13,739 bases of DNA, from NCBI GenBank assembly GCA_035550515.1, contig DASZOZ010000125.1, positions 1 through 13,739 of the forward strand. The letters are read 5' to 3'. The DNA comes from DATARH01 sp035550515 (GTDB taxonomy: Bacteria > Pseudomonadota > Alphaproteobacteria > ATCC43930 > CGMCC-115725). Under the pieces are notes generated by a model. The model saw only the letters and a list, made by a program, of their open reading frames with translations. It had not been told where the DNA came from and did no database searches. A program made the translations under genes and the position numbers. This document shows positions 1 through 7,728 of the stretch, piece by piece (positions within the stretch are counted from its first letter, which is position 1; each line of letters starts with the position of its first letter).

Positions 1-1
1 A

Positions 2-484
2 TTCGACGTCGCCGCCGCCGATTCCTGCCCCGAAGGCGAGGGCGAAGGCCACGCGATCGGCTTTATCCACAAGCGGATCATGAAGGACGTGGTGCCGATC
101 GTGCCGGTCTGCATCAACACCTACTACCCGCCCAACCAGCCGACGCCGCGCCGCTGCTACAAGCTCGGCCGGGCGATCCGCGCGGCGGTCGAGAGCTACC
201 CGGGCGACCAGCGGGTCGGCATCATCGCCTCGGGCGGGCTGTCGCATTTTGTCGTCGACGAGGCGCTCGACCGCGGCTTTATCGACATGCTCCGGCGCAA
301 GGACGCCGAGGCGATCCAGAACCTGCCGAAAAAGCTGCTCAACTCCGGCAGCTCGGAAATCCGCAACTGGATCTGCGTCGGCGGCGCGGTCGAGCATCTG
401 TCGCTCGAATGGTCGCATTACGAGCCGGGCTACCGCACTCCTGCGGGCACCGGCACCGGCCTCGGCTTCGCCTTCTGGTCGTAA
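2..484 (+). CDS. Class III extradiol ring-cleavage dioxygenase (LigB family), 3' part
   Basis: The reading frame is open from the first bases of the window, so the 5' end is missing; 160 codons remain. Seen: VGIIASGGLSHFVVDE, where the His (codon at 245-247) aligns with the catalytic base His of LigB-type protocatechuate 4,5-dioxygenase (GGLSH motif); PVCINTYYPPNQP upstream; and a C-terminus TPAGTGTGLGFAFW typical of LigB beta-subunit-like proteins. Known for the family: Fe(II)-dependent meta-cleavage of a catecholic ring in the cytoplasm. The Fe-binding His/Glu residues of the N-terminal half lie outside the window. A Rieske oxygenase follows in the same direction after a 134-base gap holding a palindrome, which suggests a shared aromatic pathway. 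The exact substrate (protocatechuate, gallate or another) cannot be assigned. An internal Met at base 80 is not a credible start because homology extends upstream of it. Confidence 0.88.
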   Translation, partial: FDVAAADSCPEGEGEGHAIGFIHKRIMKDVVPIVPVCINTYYPPNQPTPRRCYKLGRAIRAAVESYPGDQRVGIIASGGLSHFVVDEALDRGFIDMLRRKDAEAIQNLPKKLLNSGSSEIRNWICVGGAVEHLSLEWSHYEPGYRTPAGTGTGLGFAFWS

Positions 485-518
485 GCGTGACCGGCTTGGA
501 CCCATTCTCCCCGCCCGT

Positions 519-590
519 TTCCCCTGCGAAAGCGGGGGCCCAGGGGCGAGCGGCGGGACGATGGCCCCGGGTCCCCGCTTTCGCGGGGAA
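519..590. repeat. Palindromic GAAA-tetraloop repeat, paired copies (copy 1)
   Basis: Two inverted copies, 519-546 and 565-590, of a unit that is itself a hairpin: a C-rich strand, then GCGAAAGC, then a G-rich strand. In RNA each unit, read in one orientation, forms a short stem closed by a GAAA (GNRA) tetraloop. The two copies also pair with each other, leaving about 18 bases between. It fills most of the gap between the dioxygenase and the Rieske gene. It resembles REP/BIME-type extragenic elements and shares its core with 5950-5969 and 13516-13590. It could act as a transcript 3'-end stabiliser or attenuator, but no T-tract follows, so it is not a classical terminator. Confidence 0.75.
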
Positions 591-606
591 GACGGCTTGA
601 TTCGAT

Positions 607-611
607 AAGGA
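607..611 (+). promoter_or_regulatory. Ribosome-binding site of the Rieske gene
   Basis: AAGGA lies seven bases before the ATG at 619 and supports that start over the other in-frame Met codons downstream. It lies just after the palindromic repeat. Confidence 0.6.
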
Positions 612-618
612 ATTCCCC

Positions 619-1929
619 ATGCGCCAAAAGGACAGCGACGATCTGGTCCGCGTCGGCCCCGGCACGACGATGGGCAATCTGATGCGGCAATACTGGCTGC
701 CGGCGGCGATGTCGTCGGAGCTGAAGGCCGATGGCGAGCCGATGCGGCTGATGCTGCTGGGTGAGAGGCTGATCGCGTTCCGCGACAGCGCCGGCCGGGT
801 CGGCGTGATGGATCACAAATGCCCGCATCGCTGCGCCTCGCTGTTTCTCGGCCGCAACGAGGAGAACGGGCTGCGCTGCGTCTATCACGGCTGGAAATTC
901 GATGTCGACGGGCAATGCGTCGACATGCCGAGCGTGCCGCCGGAGCGCGACTTCAAGCATCTCGTGCACGCCAAGGCCTACAAGGCGGTCGAGCGCAACG
1001 GCCTCGTCTGGGTCTATATGGGCGAGCGCAAGAGCGCCCCGCCGCTGCCGCAGATCGAAGCGACGCTGCTGCCCGAAAGCGAGGTGCAGATCCAGTTCGT
1101 GCAGCGTGAGTGCAACTGGCTGCAGGCGCTGGAAGGCGATATCGACACCTGCCATTTCGGCTTTCTGCATGCCGGCGGCATCAATGCCGGCATGCTGCCG
1201 GACGACAGCATCTTCCGCTACACGGTGACCAACCGCGCACCGGACTATCATGTCGCCGATACCGATACCGGCACGATGTACGCCGCCTATCGCGACGGCG
1301 GACCGGACGAAACCTATTGGCGCTTCGCCAATTTCATGCTGCCGTTCTGGACCCAGACGCCGCAGGGCAAGTTCGCGACGCACCTGCACAACCGCGCCTG
1401 GGTGCCGATGGACGATCATCACACGATGTTCGTCAGCCTGCGCTGGGTCGGCGAGCCGCGCTTTGTCACCGACGACAAGAACGGCAACCTGATGCCGGGG
1501 TTCAGCCGGGTCTTCGACTACATCCCCAACACGACCGACTGGTTCGGCCGCTGGCGGCTCAACGGCCGGCCGGAGAACGACTGGCTGATCGATCGCGCGG
1601 CGCAGGCGACCGGCGGCAACTACACCGGCATCGCCGGCATTCACCAGCAGGACCAGGCGGTGACCGAGAGCATGGGGCCGATCACCGACCATCTGTTCGA
1701 GCATCTCGGCCCTAGCGACATGATGATCATGCGCACCCGCCGCCGCCTGCTCGCGGTGGCCCGCGCGCTGGCCAGGAACGGCACGGTGCCGCCGGGCGTC
1801 GACGACCCGGAGATCATGTACCGGGTGCGCAGCGGCGATTTCGTCACCGAAGCCGGGCTCGACTGGCGCGCGGCCTACGCGCGGCAGATGGACGCCGCCG
1901 AACGGCCGCTGCTGGAGGCGGCGGAGTAG
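619..1929 (+). CDS. Rieske [2Fe-2S] aromatic-ring oxygenase, phthalate dioxygenase type
   Basis: 436 residues. The N-terminal Rieske domain (about 25-135) has the cluster ligands C68-P-H70 and C87-V-Y-H90. The catalytic domain shows the mononuclear iron site: NWLQALEGDIDTCHFGFLH with N166, D176, H179 and H184, and a third ligand candidate D367 in LGPSDMMIMRTRRRLL. Length and motif style fit the phthalate 4,5-dioxygenase oxygenase-component group, whose members act as homo-oligomers fed by a separate reductase; no reductase is seen here. The reaction is hydroxylation or demethylation of an aromatic or related substrate in the cytoplasm; the substrate is unknown. It follows the LigB-type gene in the same direction, giving a possible ring-oxidation then ring-cleavage order. 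The ATG at 619 has a good ribosome-binding site. The gene ends four bases from the stop of the convergent hyuA gene. Confidence 0.93.
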   Translation: MRQKDSDDLVRVGPGTTMGNLMRQYWLPAAMSSELKADGEPMRLMLLGERLIAFRDSAGRVGVMDHKCPHRCASLFLGRNEENGLRCVYHGWKFDVDGQCVDMPSVPPERDFKHLVHAKAYKAVERNGLVWVYMGERKSAPPLPQIEATLLPESEVQIQFVQRECNWLQALEGDIDTCHFGFLHAGGINAGMLPDDSIFRYTVTNRAPDYHVADTDTGTMYAAYRDGGPDETYWRFANFMLPFWTQTPQGKFATHLHNRAWVPMDDHHTMFVSLRWVGEPRFVTDDKNGNLMPGFSRVFDYIPNTTDWFGRWRLNGRPENDWLIDRAAQATGGNYTGIAGIHQQDQAVTESMGPITDHLFEHLGPSDMMIMRTRRRLLAVARALARNGTVPPGVDDPEIMYRVRSGDFVTEAGLDWRAAYARQMDAAERPLLEAAE

Positions 1930-1933
1930 CGGC

Positions 1934-4024
1934 CTACGCAGCCGGCGTCATCGCGATATTGCCGAACTCATCGAGCCGACCGGTCCAGCCCGGCGGGATC
2001 ACGCAGGTCGCGTCGTATTCCTCGACGATGCACGGGCCGGCCTGCGGCGCCGCGAGCGCGCTGCGGTTGACGACGCGCGTCTCCAGCCAGCCTTGTTGCG
2101 GGCCGAAATAGGCGCGGCGGGTCGGTGCGGCGATCGCGATGTCGGGCGCCGGGCTCGCCGCGGTGGCTGACGCGGCGCGCGGCCGGCCGGGAATGCCGCG
2201 GCCGATCACGTCGAGGCTCACCAGCTCGACCGGCTCCTCGACCCCGGCGCGGTGACCGTAGGTGCGCTCGTGCTCGACGCCGAACGCCTCCTCGATCGCC
2301 GCCAGCGCCGCTGCGTCGAGCCGCCCGGCCGCCACCGGCACGCGCAGCTCGAACGACTGTCCCTGGTAATGCAGGCTGGCGAAGCGGCGGATCTCGATGG
2401 CCGTCGGGCCGAACCCGTCCTCCCCCAGCCGGGCGCGCGCTTCGGTTTCGAGATCGTCGAGCATCGCCTGCAACCCCGCCGGGTCGGCGCCGCGCAGCAG
2501 CACTTTGCGGGTGCGCGTGAAGTAGTACTCGACCTCGGCATAGAGCAGGCCGAACGACGAGAACACACCGGCCGATGGCGGGATCAGCACCTGCCGGATG
2601 CCGATCTCCCGCGCCATCCCGGCGGCGAAGATCGCGCCGTTGCCGCCGAACGCGACCAGCGCATAGTCGCGCGGGTCGCGGCCGCGTTCGCTCGACACCG
2701 CTTTGATCGCCCGGATCATGTTCGACGCCGCGATCAGATGCGCGCCATGCGCCGCGGCTTCGAGGCTCATGCCGAGGGGCCGAGCGATCTTTTCGGTGAT
2801 CACCGTCCGCGACTTCTCCGTGTTGAGCTTCACCGCCCCACCGACGAGTTGACCGGGGTTGAGGTAGCCGAGCACGAGGTTGGCGTCGGTGACGGTGGGC
2901 TCGGTGCCGCCTTGATCGTAGGCGACCGGCCCGGGCGCGGCGCCGGCGCTGTGCGGCCCGACCTGCAGCGCGCCGCCGGCATCGATCCACAGGATCGAGC
3001 CGCCGCCGGCGCCGATCTCGGCGAGGTCGATCGCCGGTACCTTCAGCGTGTAGCCGGCGCCCGACAGCAGCCGCGAGCCGAGCACGATGCCGGCGCCGAC
3101 CTGGTACTCGGCGGCCCGCGTCACCTCGCCGTTCTCGATCAGCGACGCCTTGGCGGTGGTGCCGCCCATGTCGAACGAGATCGCGTTCCCGATGCCGATC
3201 CGCCGCATCAGCGCCTGCACGCCGATCACGCCGGCCGCCGGCCCCGACTCGATGATGTGCATCGGGGTCACCGCCGCGGCTTTGGCGGTGGTGAGCCCGC
3301 CGTTCGACTGCATCAGCAGCAGCGGCACATCGATCCCGATGCGCCGCACCTCGGCAATCAGCCGCGACAGGTAGCGCTCGACGATCGGCCGGACATAGGC
3401 GTTGATGACCGTGGTCGACGATCGCTCGTATTCGTTGATGACCGGCAGCACCTCGGCGCTGATGCACAAGGTCGTCGCCGGGGCAAGGCGGGCGACGATC
3501 TCCTTGACCCGCTCCTCATGCGCCGGGTTGCGGTAGGAATGCAGCAGGCAGACCGCGATCGCCTCGACCCCCTCGTCGACCAGAAAGCGCGCGGCGCGCT
3601 CGACGCTCGCTTCGTCGAGCGGCTTTTCGATCCGGCCTTGGGCATCGACCCGCTCGTCGACCTCGACCCGCCAGCGCCGCTCGACCAGCGGCGGCGGCTT
3701 GGTCCACGACATGTCGTAGAGCCGCGGCATCCGCAGATTGCGGATTTCCAGCACGTCGCGGAAGCCGCGCGTGGTGATCAGCCCGGTCTTGGCCCCCTTG
3801 TGCTCGAGGATGGCGTTCGACGCGACGGTGGTGCCGTGCAGCAGCTCGACGATCCGCCCGCCGCCGATCTCCGCCAGCAGGGCCGCCAACCCGTCGACAA
3901 TCGCCCGCGCATAGTCGTCGACCGTCGACGACACCTTCCTGGTGAAGCGCTGCCCGTCCTCATCGAGCAGCACGATGTCGGTAAAGGTGCCGCCGATATC
4001 GACCCCGGCGCGAAAGGATTTCAT
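1934..4024 (-). CDS. hyuA: Hydantoinase/oxoprolinase family protein, HyuA-type subunit
   Basis: 696 residues from the ATG at 4022-4024, beginning MKSFRAGVDIGGTFTDIV. Domains: Hydant_A_N with an ASKHA phosphate loop GVDIGGTFTD (7-16) and HGTTVASNAILEHKGAKTG (63-81); hydantoinase A core with a second phosphate loop SFDMGGTTAK (283-292), GAGGGSI (338-344) and SAGAAPGPVAYDQGGTEPTV (359-378); C-terminal domain with LHYQGQSFEL and EHERTYGH. Known for the family: the ATP-using subunit of N-methylhydantoinase, 5-oxoprolinase or acetone/acetophenone carboxylase, working with HyuB. Which reaction applies is not decidable here. The frame stays open upstream to 4075, but that stretch is palindromic repeat and lies before the conserved start. 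No good Shine-Dalgarno precedes the ATG. It is transcribed after hyuB, 112 bases downstream of the hyuB stop, with palindromes between. Confidence 0.92.
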   Translation of the reverse strand: MKSFRAGVDIGGTFTDIVLLDEDGQRFTRKVSSTVDDYARAIVDGLAALLAEIGGGRIVELLHGTTVASNAILEHKGAKTGLITTRGFRDVLEIRNLRMPRLYDMSWTKPPPLVERRWRVEVDERVDAQGRIEKPLDEASVERAARFLVDEGVEAIAVCLLHSYRNPAHEERVKEIVARLAPATTLCISAEVLPVINEYERSSTTVINAYVRPIVERYLSRLIAEVRRIGIDVPLLLMQSNGGLTTAKAAAVTPMHIIESGPAAGVIGVQALMRRIGIGNAISFDMGGTTAKASLIENGEVTRAAEYQVGAGIVLGSRLLSGAGYTLKVPAIDLAEIGAGGGSILWIDAGGALQVGPHSAGAAPGPVAYDQGGTEPTVTDANLVLGYLNPGQLVGGAVKLNTEKSRTVITEKIARPLGMSLEAAAHGAHLIAASNMIRAIKAVSSERGRDPRDYALVAFGGNGAIFAAGMAREIGIRQVLIPPSAGVFSSFGLLYAEVEYYFTRTRKVLLRGADPAGLQAMLDDLETEARARLGEDGFGPTAIEIRRFASLHYQGQSFELRVPVAAGRLDAAALAAIEEAFGVEHERTYGHRAGVEEPVELVSLDVIGRGIPGRPRAASATAASPAPDIAIAAPTRRAYFGPQQGWLETRVVNRSALAAPQAGPCIVEEYDATCVIPPGWTGRLDEFGNIAMTPAA

Positions 4025-4040
4025 CTGTCGGTACCGTGAA

Positions 4041-4119
4041 CCCCTCTCCCGCTTGCGGGAGAGGGAGGGACCCATCGCGTCAGCGATGGGAGGGTGAGGG
4101 GCGGCGGCAGACCCTCACC
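4041..4119. repeat. Cluster of palindromes between hyuB and hyuA
   Basis: Three perfect hairpins follow one another: 4042-4052 with 4055-4065 (11-bp stem, 2-base loop; CCCTCTCCCGC/GCGGGAGAGGG), 4071-4078 with 4083-4090 (8-bp stem, 4-base loop), and 4093-4100 with 4112-4119 (8-bp stem, 11-base loop). CCCCTC at 4041 can also pair with GAGGGG at 4096-4101, an alternative outer fold. The pattern resembles REP-type extragenic elements. It fills most of the 112-base hyuB-hyuA gap and would lie in the shared transcript directly before the hyuA start, where it could alter RNA stability or relative expression of the two subunits (inference). Confidence 0.8.
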
Positions 4120-4136
4120 TGTTGCGCTGGATCGCC

Positions 4137-5903
4137 TCACTTGGCCGCCATACCCCAGCGATAGACCGGCGCCTCGGTCCAGTTGCGCGCTTGCCGCATC
4201 TGCTGCCGCAAGGCAGCGGTCGCGGCGGCGTCGACCGCATCGCCGGCGATCACCACGCCGTAATCCTCGCGCGCGGCGCGACGGCTGACAAAGTCGTTGC
4301 GCACGTCCTTGAGCACCAGCGCCGGGTCGCGCTCCAGCGGGTCGCCCCAGCCGCCGGCGCCGGCGACCTCGTGGCGGAACAGGTCGCCCTTGCGCATGTT
4401 CATCGTCAGCTTCGACGGCAGCGGCGCGGGGTTGCGGTCGGGGTTGAGGTAGTTCATCGACGGCTTGCCGGGGCCGCCGCCATAGAGCCCATAGGGGCGG
4501 AAATCGCGCCGGTCGGAGCGCACCTGCAGGATCGCCTCCTCCGCCAGCAGCTTGTATTCGCGGCGGAACGGCGCGCCGCCGCGGAACTTGCCCGGCCCCA
4601 TCGCGTCCTGGATGAACTCGTAGGCGGTGATCTGCAGCGGCTGCTCGGTTTCGGTCACCTCGATCGGCTGCGAGGCCATGTTGGCGTAGATGTTGGAGTT
4701 GCCGTCGAGCCCGTCGCCGAACGGCCGCCCGCCCCACGCGCAGCAGGTGAAGTCGACATAGATGAACGGCTTGCGCTCGCTGTCCCAGCCGCCGATCGAG
4801 ACGCCGGTATTGCCGCCGTCCGACGCCGCGAAAACCCTGTCGGGCAGCATCTTGGCGAGCGCCCCGAACATGCAGTCGACCATGCGGAACCCGGTGAGCC
4901 CGCGTGCCGCACAGGCGCCGGGCAGCTCCATATTGGCGATCGTGCCCCTGGGCGCCTCGACCGTGATCGCGCGGAACACGCCCTCGTTGGTCGGGACGTT
5001 CTGCGGCAGGATCGCGCGGATGCCGCAATAGCTCGCCGATTTCGTATAGCTGAGCGTGTTGTTGATCGCGCCTTTGACCTGCGGCGCGGTGCCGGTCCAG
5101 TCGGCCTTGATGCTGTCGCCGGTCTTGGTGATGGTGACCTTCAAGGGGATCGGCACGCCGACATCGATCCCGTCATCGTCGATATGGTCGAGGAAGTCGT
5201 ACACCCCGTCGGGCAGCGCGCGCAGCGCGGCGCGGGTCATGCGCTCGGCGTAATCGACCAGCTCGGTGATATAGTCCTGGAGCCTGCCGTTGCCGTAGCG
5301 CGCCGCCATCGCGATCAGCGCTTCCTCGGCGATGTGGCAGGCGGCGAGCTGGGCGCGCAGGTCGCCGAACACCTTGACCGGGACCCGCACATTGGTCTCG
5401 ATCAGCGCGAAGAGGGTCTCGTTGCGCGCCCCCTTGTCGTAGAGCTTGAGCGGCGGGATGCGCAGTCCTTCCTGGTAGATCTCGGTCGAGTCCGAGGCAT
5501 TGGAGCCCGGCACCCGGCCGCCGACATCGGTGTGGTGGCACACCGCGCAGGCCCAGGCGATACGGTCTTCGCCGCAAAAGACCGGCTTGAACACGAACAC
5601 ATCCGGCAAATGCATGCCGCCGCGGAACGGGTCGTTGAAGATGAAGACGTCGCCGGGATGGATGTCGTCGCCGAACGTCTCGAGCACCGAGGCCATCGCG
5701 GTCGGCATCGAGCCGAGATGGCCCGGCAGGGTCAGCCCTTGCGCGACCAGCACCCCGGCGCCGTCGAACATCGCGGTCGAGTAATCCATGTTGTCCTTGA
5801 GCACGCCCGAATAGGTCGTGCGGAACACGGTCAGCGCCATCTCGTCGGCGACGCCGAACAGGGCGTTCTTGAACAACTCGAACTCGATCGGATCGCTGAT
5901 CAT
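4137..5903 (-). CDS. hyuB: Hydantoinase B/oxoprolinase family protein, HyuB-type subunit
   Basis: 588 residues from the ATG at 5901-5903 (MISDPIEFELFKNALFGVAD). It shows the hydantoinase B signature along its length: RTTYSGVLKDNMDYSTAMFD (28-47), FNDPFRGGMHLPD (89-101), CHHTDVGGRVPGS (122-134), SYTKSASYCGIRAIL, AARGLTGFRMVDCMFGAL, and GGRPFGDGLDGNSNIYANM. The D91/H98/D101 and H124/D126 cluster matches the conserved acidic/His residues presumed to bind metal in this family. It is the partner of HyuA in ATP-dependent hydrolysis of cyclic amides, or in carboxylation in the acetone carboxylase branch. No carboxylase gamma subunit is present, which mildly favours the hydrolase branch. The open frame extends to 6011, but the added residues lack family similarity and overlap a repeat remnant, so the internal ATG (GAGG nearby upstream) is preferred. 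First gene of the minus-strand hyuB-hyuA unit. Confidence 0.92.
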   Translation of the reverse strand: MISDPIEFELFKNALFGVADEMALTVFRTTYSGVLKDNMDYSTAMFDGAGVLVAQGLTLPGHLGSMPTAMASVLETFGDDIHPGDVFIFNDPFRGGMHLPDVFVFKPVFCGEDRIAWACAVCHHTDVGGRVPGSNASDSTEIYQEGLRIPPLKLYDKGARNETLFALIETNVRVPVKVFGDLRAQLAACHIAEEALIAMAARYGNGRLQDYITELVDYAERMTRAALRALPDGVYDFLDHIDDDGIDVGVPIPLKVTITKTGDSIKADWTGTAPQVKGAINNTLSYTKSASYCGIRAILPQNVPTNEGVFRAITVEAPRGTIANMELPGACAARGLTGFRMVDCMFGALAKMLPDRVFAASDGGNTGVSIGGWDSERKPFIYVDFTCCAWGGRPFGDGLDGNSNIYANMASQPIEVTETEQPLQITAYEFIQDAMGPGKFRGGAPFRREYKLLAEEAILQVRSDRRDFRPYGLYGGGPGKPSMNYLNPDRNPAPLPSKLTMNMRKGDLFRHEVAGAGGWGDPLERDPALVLKDVRNDFVSRRAAREDYGVVIAGDAVDAAATAALRQQMRQARNWTEAPVYRWGMAAK

Positions 5904-5949
5904 CCTGCAGCCTCGGCCGGCGTGATGACAGCAAGTGTAACGGATTGTC

Positions 5950-5969
5950 GTCCGGGCGAAAGCCGGGAC
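5950..5969. repeat. Single, degraded copy of the GAAA-tetraloop repeat (copy 2)
   Basis: GTCCGGGCGAAAGCCGGGAC is one base different from the unit at 13516-13535 (G instead of C at its fourth position). The change breaks the 8-bp stem in the middle and leaves the GGC-GAAA-GCC tip. The inverted partner copy seen at the other two sites is missing. It lies in the divergent hyuB/substrate-binding-protein intergenic region, about 47 bases upstream of the hyuB start. Confidence 0.6.
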
Positions 5970-6043
5970 CGACAGCGCCGCGATGGCCGCGGTCGACGGG
6001 CGGGCCGACACGCGAGAGTGATTGCGGGAACGACTGCGGCGGG

Positions 6044-6072
6044 ATGACGCAGCCGGCCGATGCCTCTATAGT
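6044..6072 (+). promoter_or_regulatory. Candidate sigma-70-like promoter of the substrate-binding protein gene
   Basis: ATGACG (6044-6049) and TATAGT (6067-6072) are separated by 17 bases and match 4/6 and 5/6 of the TTGACA/TATAAT consensus. Transcription would start near 6079, giving a leader of about 35 bases. That leader contains a small inverted repeat AGCGG/CCGCT (6083-6087/6094-6098) just before the GGGGAGGA ribosome-binding site (6102-6109). Support is by eye only. Confidence 0.4.
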
Positions 6073-6113
6073 CGCGGAAACAAGCGGCGGAGACCGCTCT
6101 CGGGGAGGACGGC

Positions 6114-7715
6114 ATGGCGAGAACCTGGCGCATGCTTGCGACGGCCCTGGCGATGGCCGCCCTTGCCCGCCCGGCTGCCGCGCAGAAACCGGGCGGGATT
6201 CTCAAGATCCATCTGATCGACAGCCCGGCCAGCATGTCGATCCACGAGGAATCGACCGTCGTCGCCGAGCGGCCGGTGATGGCCGTGTTCAACAACCTCG
6301 TCTATTTCGACCAGCACATTCCGCAGAACAGCATGGCCTCGATCCGCCCGGAGCTGGCGACCGGCTGGTCGTGGAACGAAGACGGCACCGCGCTGACCTT
6401 CAAATTGCACACGGGCGTCAAGTGGCATGACGGCAAGCCGTTCACCGCGGCGGATGTCAAATGCACCTGGGATTTGCTCGCCGGCCGCTCGGCCGACAAG
6501 CTCCGGGTGAACCCGCGGAAGGCGTGGTACAACAACCTTGCCGAGGTGAAGACCAACGGCGATGACGAAGCCGTTTTCGTTCTCAAACGGCCGCAGCCCG
6601 CGTTTCTCGCGCTGCTGGCGAGCGGCATGTCGCCGGTCTATCCCTGCCATGTGACGGCGGCGCAGATGCGTCAGCATCCGATCGGCACCGGCCCGTTCAA
6701 GTTCGTCGAGTTCAAGCCCAACGAGTCGATCAAGCTCGGCAGGAACGGCGACTACTGGAAGCCGGGCCTGCCTTATCTCGACGGCATCGAATACACCGTC
6801 TCGCGCAACCGCTCGACGGTGATCCTCGCGTTTATCGCCGGCCAGTACGACCTGACATTCGCCGGCAGTGTCTCGGTGCCGCTGATGCACGATATCGAGA
6901 ACCAGAAGAAGGATGCGATCTGCGTGCTGCCGGCGGGCAGCGTCAGCACCAACCTGATCATGAACTTCACCAAGCCGCCCTTCGACAACGCCGATTTGCG
7001 GCGGGCGCTGGCGCTGACCATCGACCGCAAGTCGTTTATCGACATCCTGACCCAGGGCACCGGACAGATGGCGGCCGCGATGGAGCCGCCCGAAGGCGAC
7101 GGCAAAGGCGGCGTCTGGGGCCTGCCGAAGGAGATGTTGCTCAAGTTGCCGGGCTACGGCCCCGACATCGCCGGGAACCGCGCCGAGGCCCGCGCGATCA
7201 TGGCGAGGCTCGGCTACGGCCCCGACCGGCATCTCAAGGTCACGATCGTCACCCGCGACATCCCGCCTTATCGCGACCCCGCGGTGATCCTCATCGACCA
7301 GCTGAAGGAGATTTATGTCGACGGCGAATTGCAGCCGATCGACACGACGCAATGGTATCCGACGATGATGCGCAAGGACTACATGATCGCGCTCAATCTC
7401 ACCGGCACTTATGTCGACGATCCCGACGGGATGCTTTACGAGAATTACGCGTGCGGCGGGGTCGGCAATTACAACGGCTACTGCAACCCCGAGACCGACA
7501 AGCTCATCGACCGGCAATCGGTCGAGCCGGATCAGCAGAAGCGCAAGCGTCTCGTCTGGGAAATCGAGCGCCGGCTGACCGAGGAGGGCGCCAAGCCGCT
7601 CGTCTATTTCAACAAGGGGGCGACCTGCTGGCAGCCCTACGTCAAGAACGTGACGGTGATGGAAAACAGCATCTACAACGGCTGGCGCATGGAGGATTTC
7701 TGGATCGAGCGATAG
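6114..7715 (+). CDS. Periplasmic ABC transporter substrate-binding protein, family 5 (SBP_bac_5)
   Basis: 533 residues. A Sec signal peptide is clear: basic MARTWR, hydrophobic core, ARPAAA before Q24 (cleavage likely after A23). The mature part carries the family-5 (peptide/nickel/opine) signature: PELATGWSWNEDGTALTFKL and TGVKWHDGKPFTAADVKCTW, then PIGTGPFKFVEFKPNESIKL with DYWKPGLPY, and DLRRALALTIDRKSF. It would deliver a solute to an inner-membrane ABC permease from the periplasm, but no permease or ATPase gene lies next to it, so it is an orphan within this window. Context (Rieske, LigB, Hyu, aldolase genes) suggests a catabolic substrate rather than general peptides; this is inference, since the ligand cannot be read from the sequence. 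Strong GGGGAGGA ribosome-binding site before the ATG. Convergent with the gene ending at 7729, 13 bases apart. Confidence 0.92.
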   Translation: MARTWRMLATALAMAALARPAAAQKPGGILKIHLIDSPASMSIHEESTVVAERPVMAVFNNLVYFDQHIPQNSMASIRPELATGWSWNEDGTALTFKLHTGVKWHDGKPFTAADVKCTWDLLAGRSADKLRVNPRKAWYNNLAEVKTNGDDEAVFVLKRPQPAFLALLASGMSPVYPCHVTAAQMRQHPIGTGPFKFVEFKPNESIKLGRNGDYWKPGLPYLDGIEYTVSRNRSTVILAFIAGQYDLTFAGSVSVPLMHDIENQKKDAICVLPAGSVSTNLIMNFTKPPFDNADLRRALALTIDRKSFIDILTQGTGQMAAAMEPPEGDGKGGVWGLPKEMLLKLPGYGPDIAGNRAEARAIMARLGYGPDRHLKVTIVTRDIPPYRDPAVILIDQLKEIYVDGELQPIDTTQWYPTMMRKDYMIALNLTGTYVDDPDGMLYENYACGGVGNYNGYCNPETDKLIDRQSVEPDQQKRKRLVWEIERRLTEEGAKPLVYFNKGATCWQPYVKNVTVMENSIYNGWRMEDFWIER

Positions 7716-7728
7716 GCCGCGGCGGCGG

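Noticed and set aside
430..1704. 424-codon minus-strand frame across the Rieske gene and repeat
   Set aside because: Antisense to a well-supported Rieske oxygenase; it also runs through a palindromic repeat, and no ribosome-binding site or domain is visible.
2252..4039. 595-codon open frame on the plus strand opposite hyuA
   Set aside because: It is antisense to a gene with clear HyuA motifs along its whole length. The frame is long because of high GC at third positions, and its composition (Arg/Asp/His/Gln-rich) is that of a shadow frame.
4025..4075. N-terminal extension of HyuA (17 residues)
   Set aside because: It is encoded by the palindromic repeat; family members begin just before the GVDIGGTFTD loop, which follows the ATG at 4024 directly.
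4122..6047. 641-codon open frame on the plus strand opposite hyuB
   Set aside because: Same reasoning: hyuB has convincing conserved motifs, and the antisense product has low complexity and no recognisable domain.
6066..7517. Long minus-strand open frame across the solute-binding protein gene
   Set aside because: Antisense shadow of a gene with a signal peptide and family-5 signatures.
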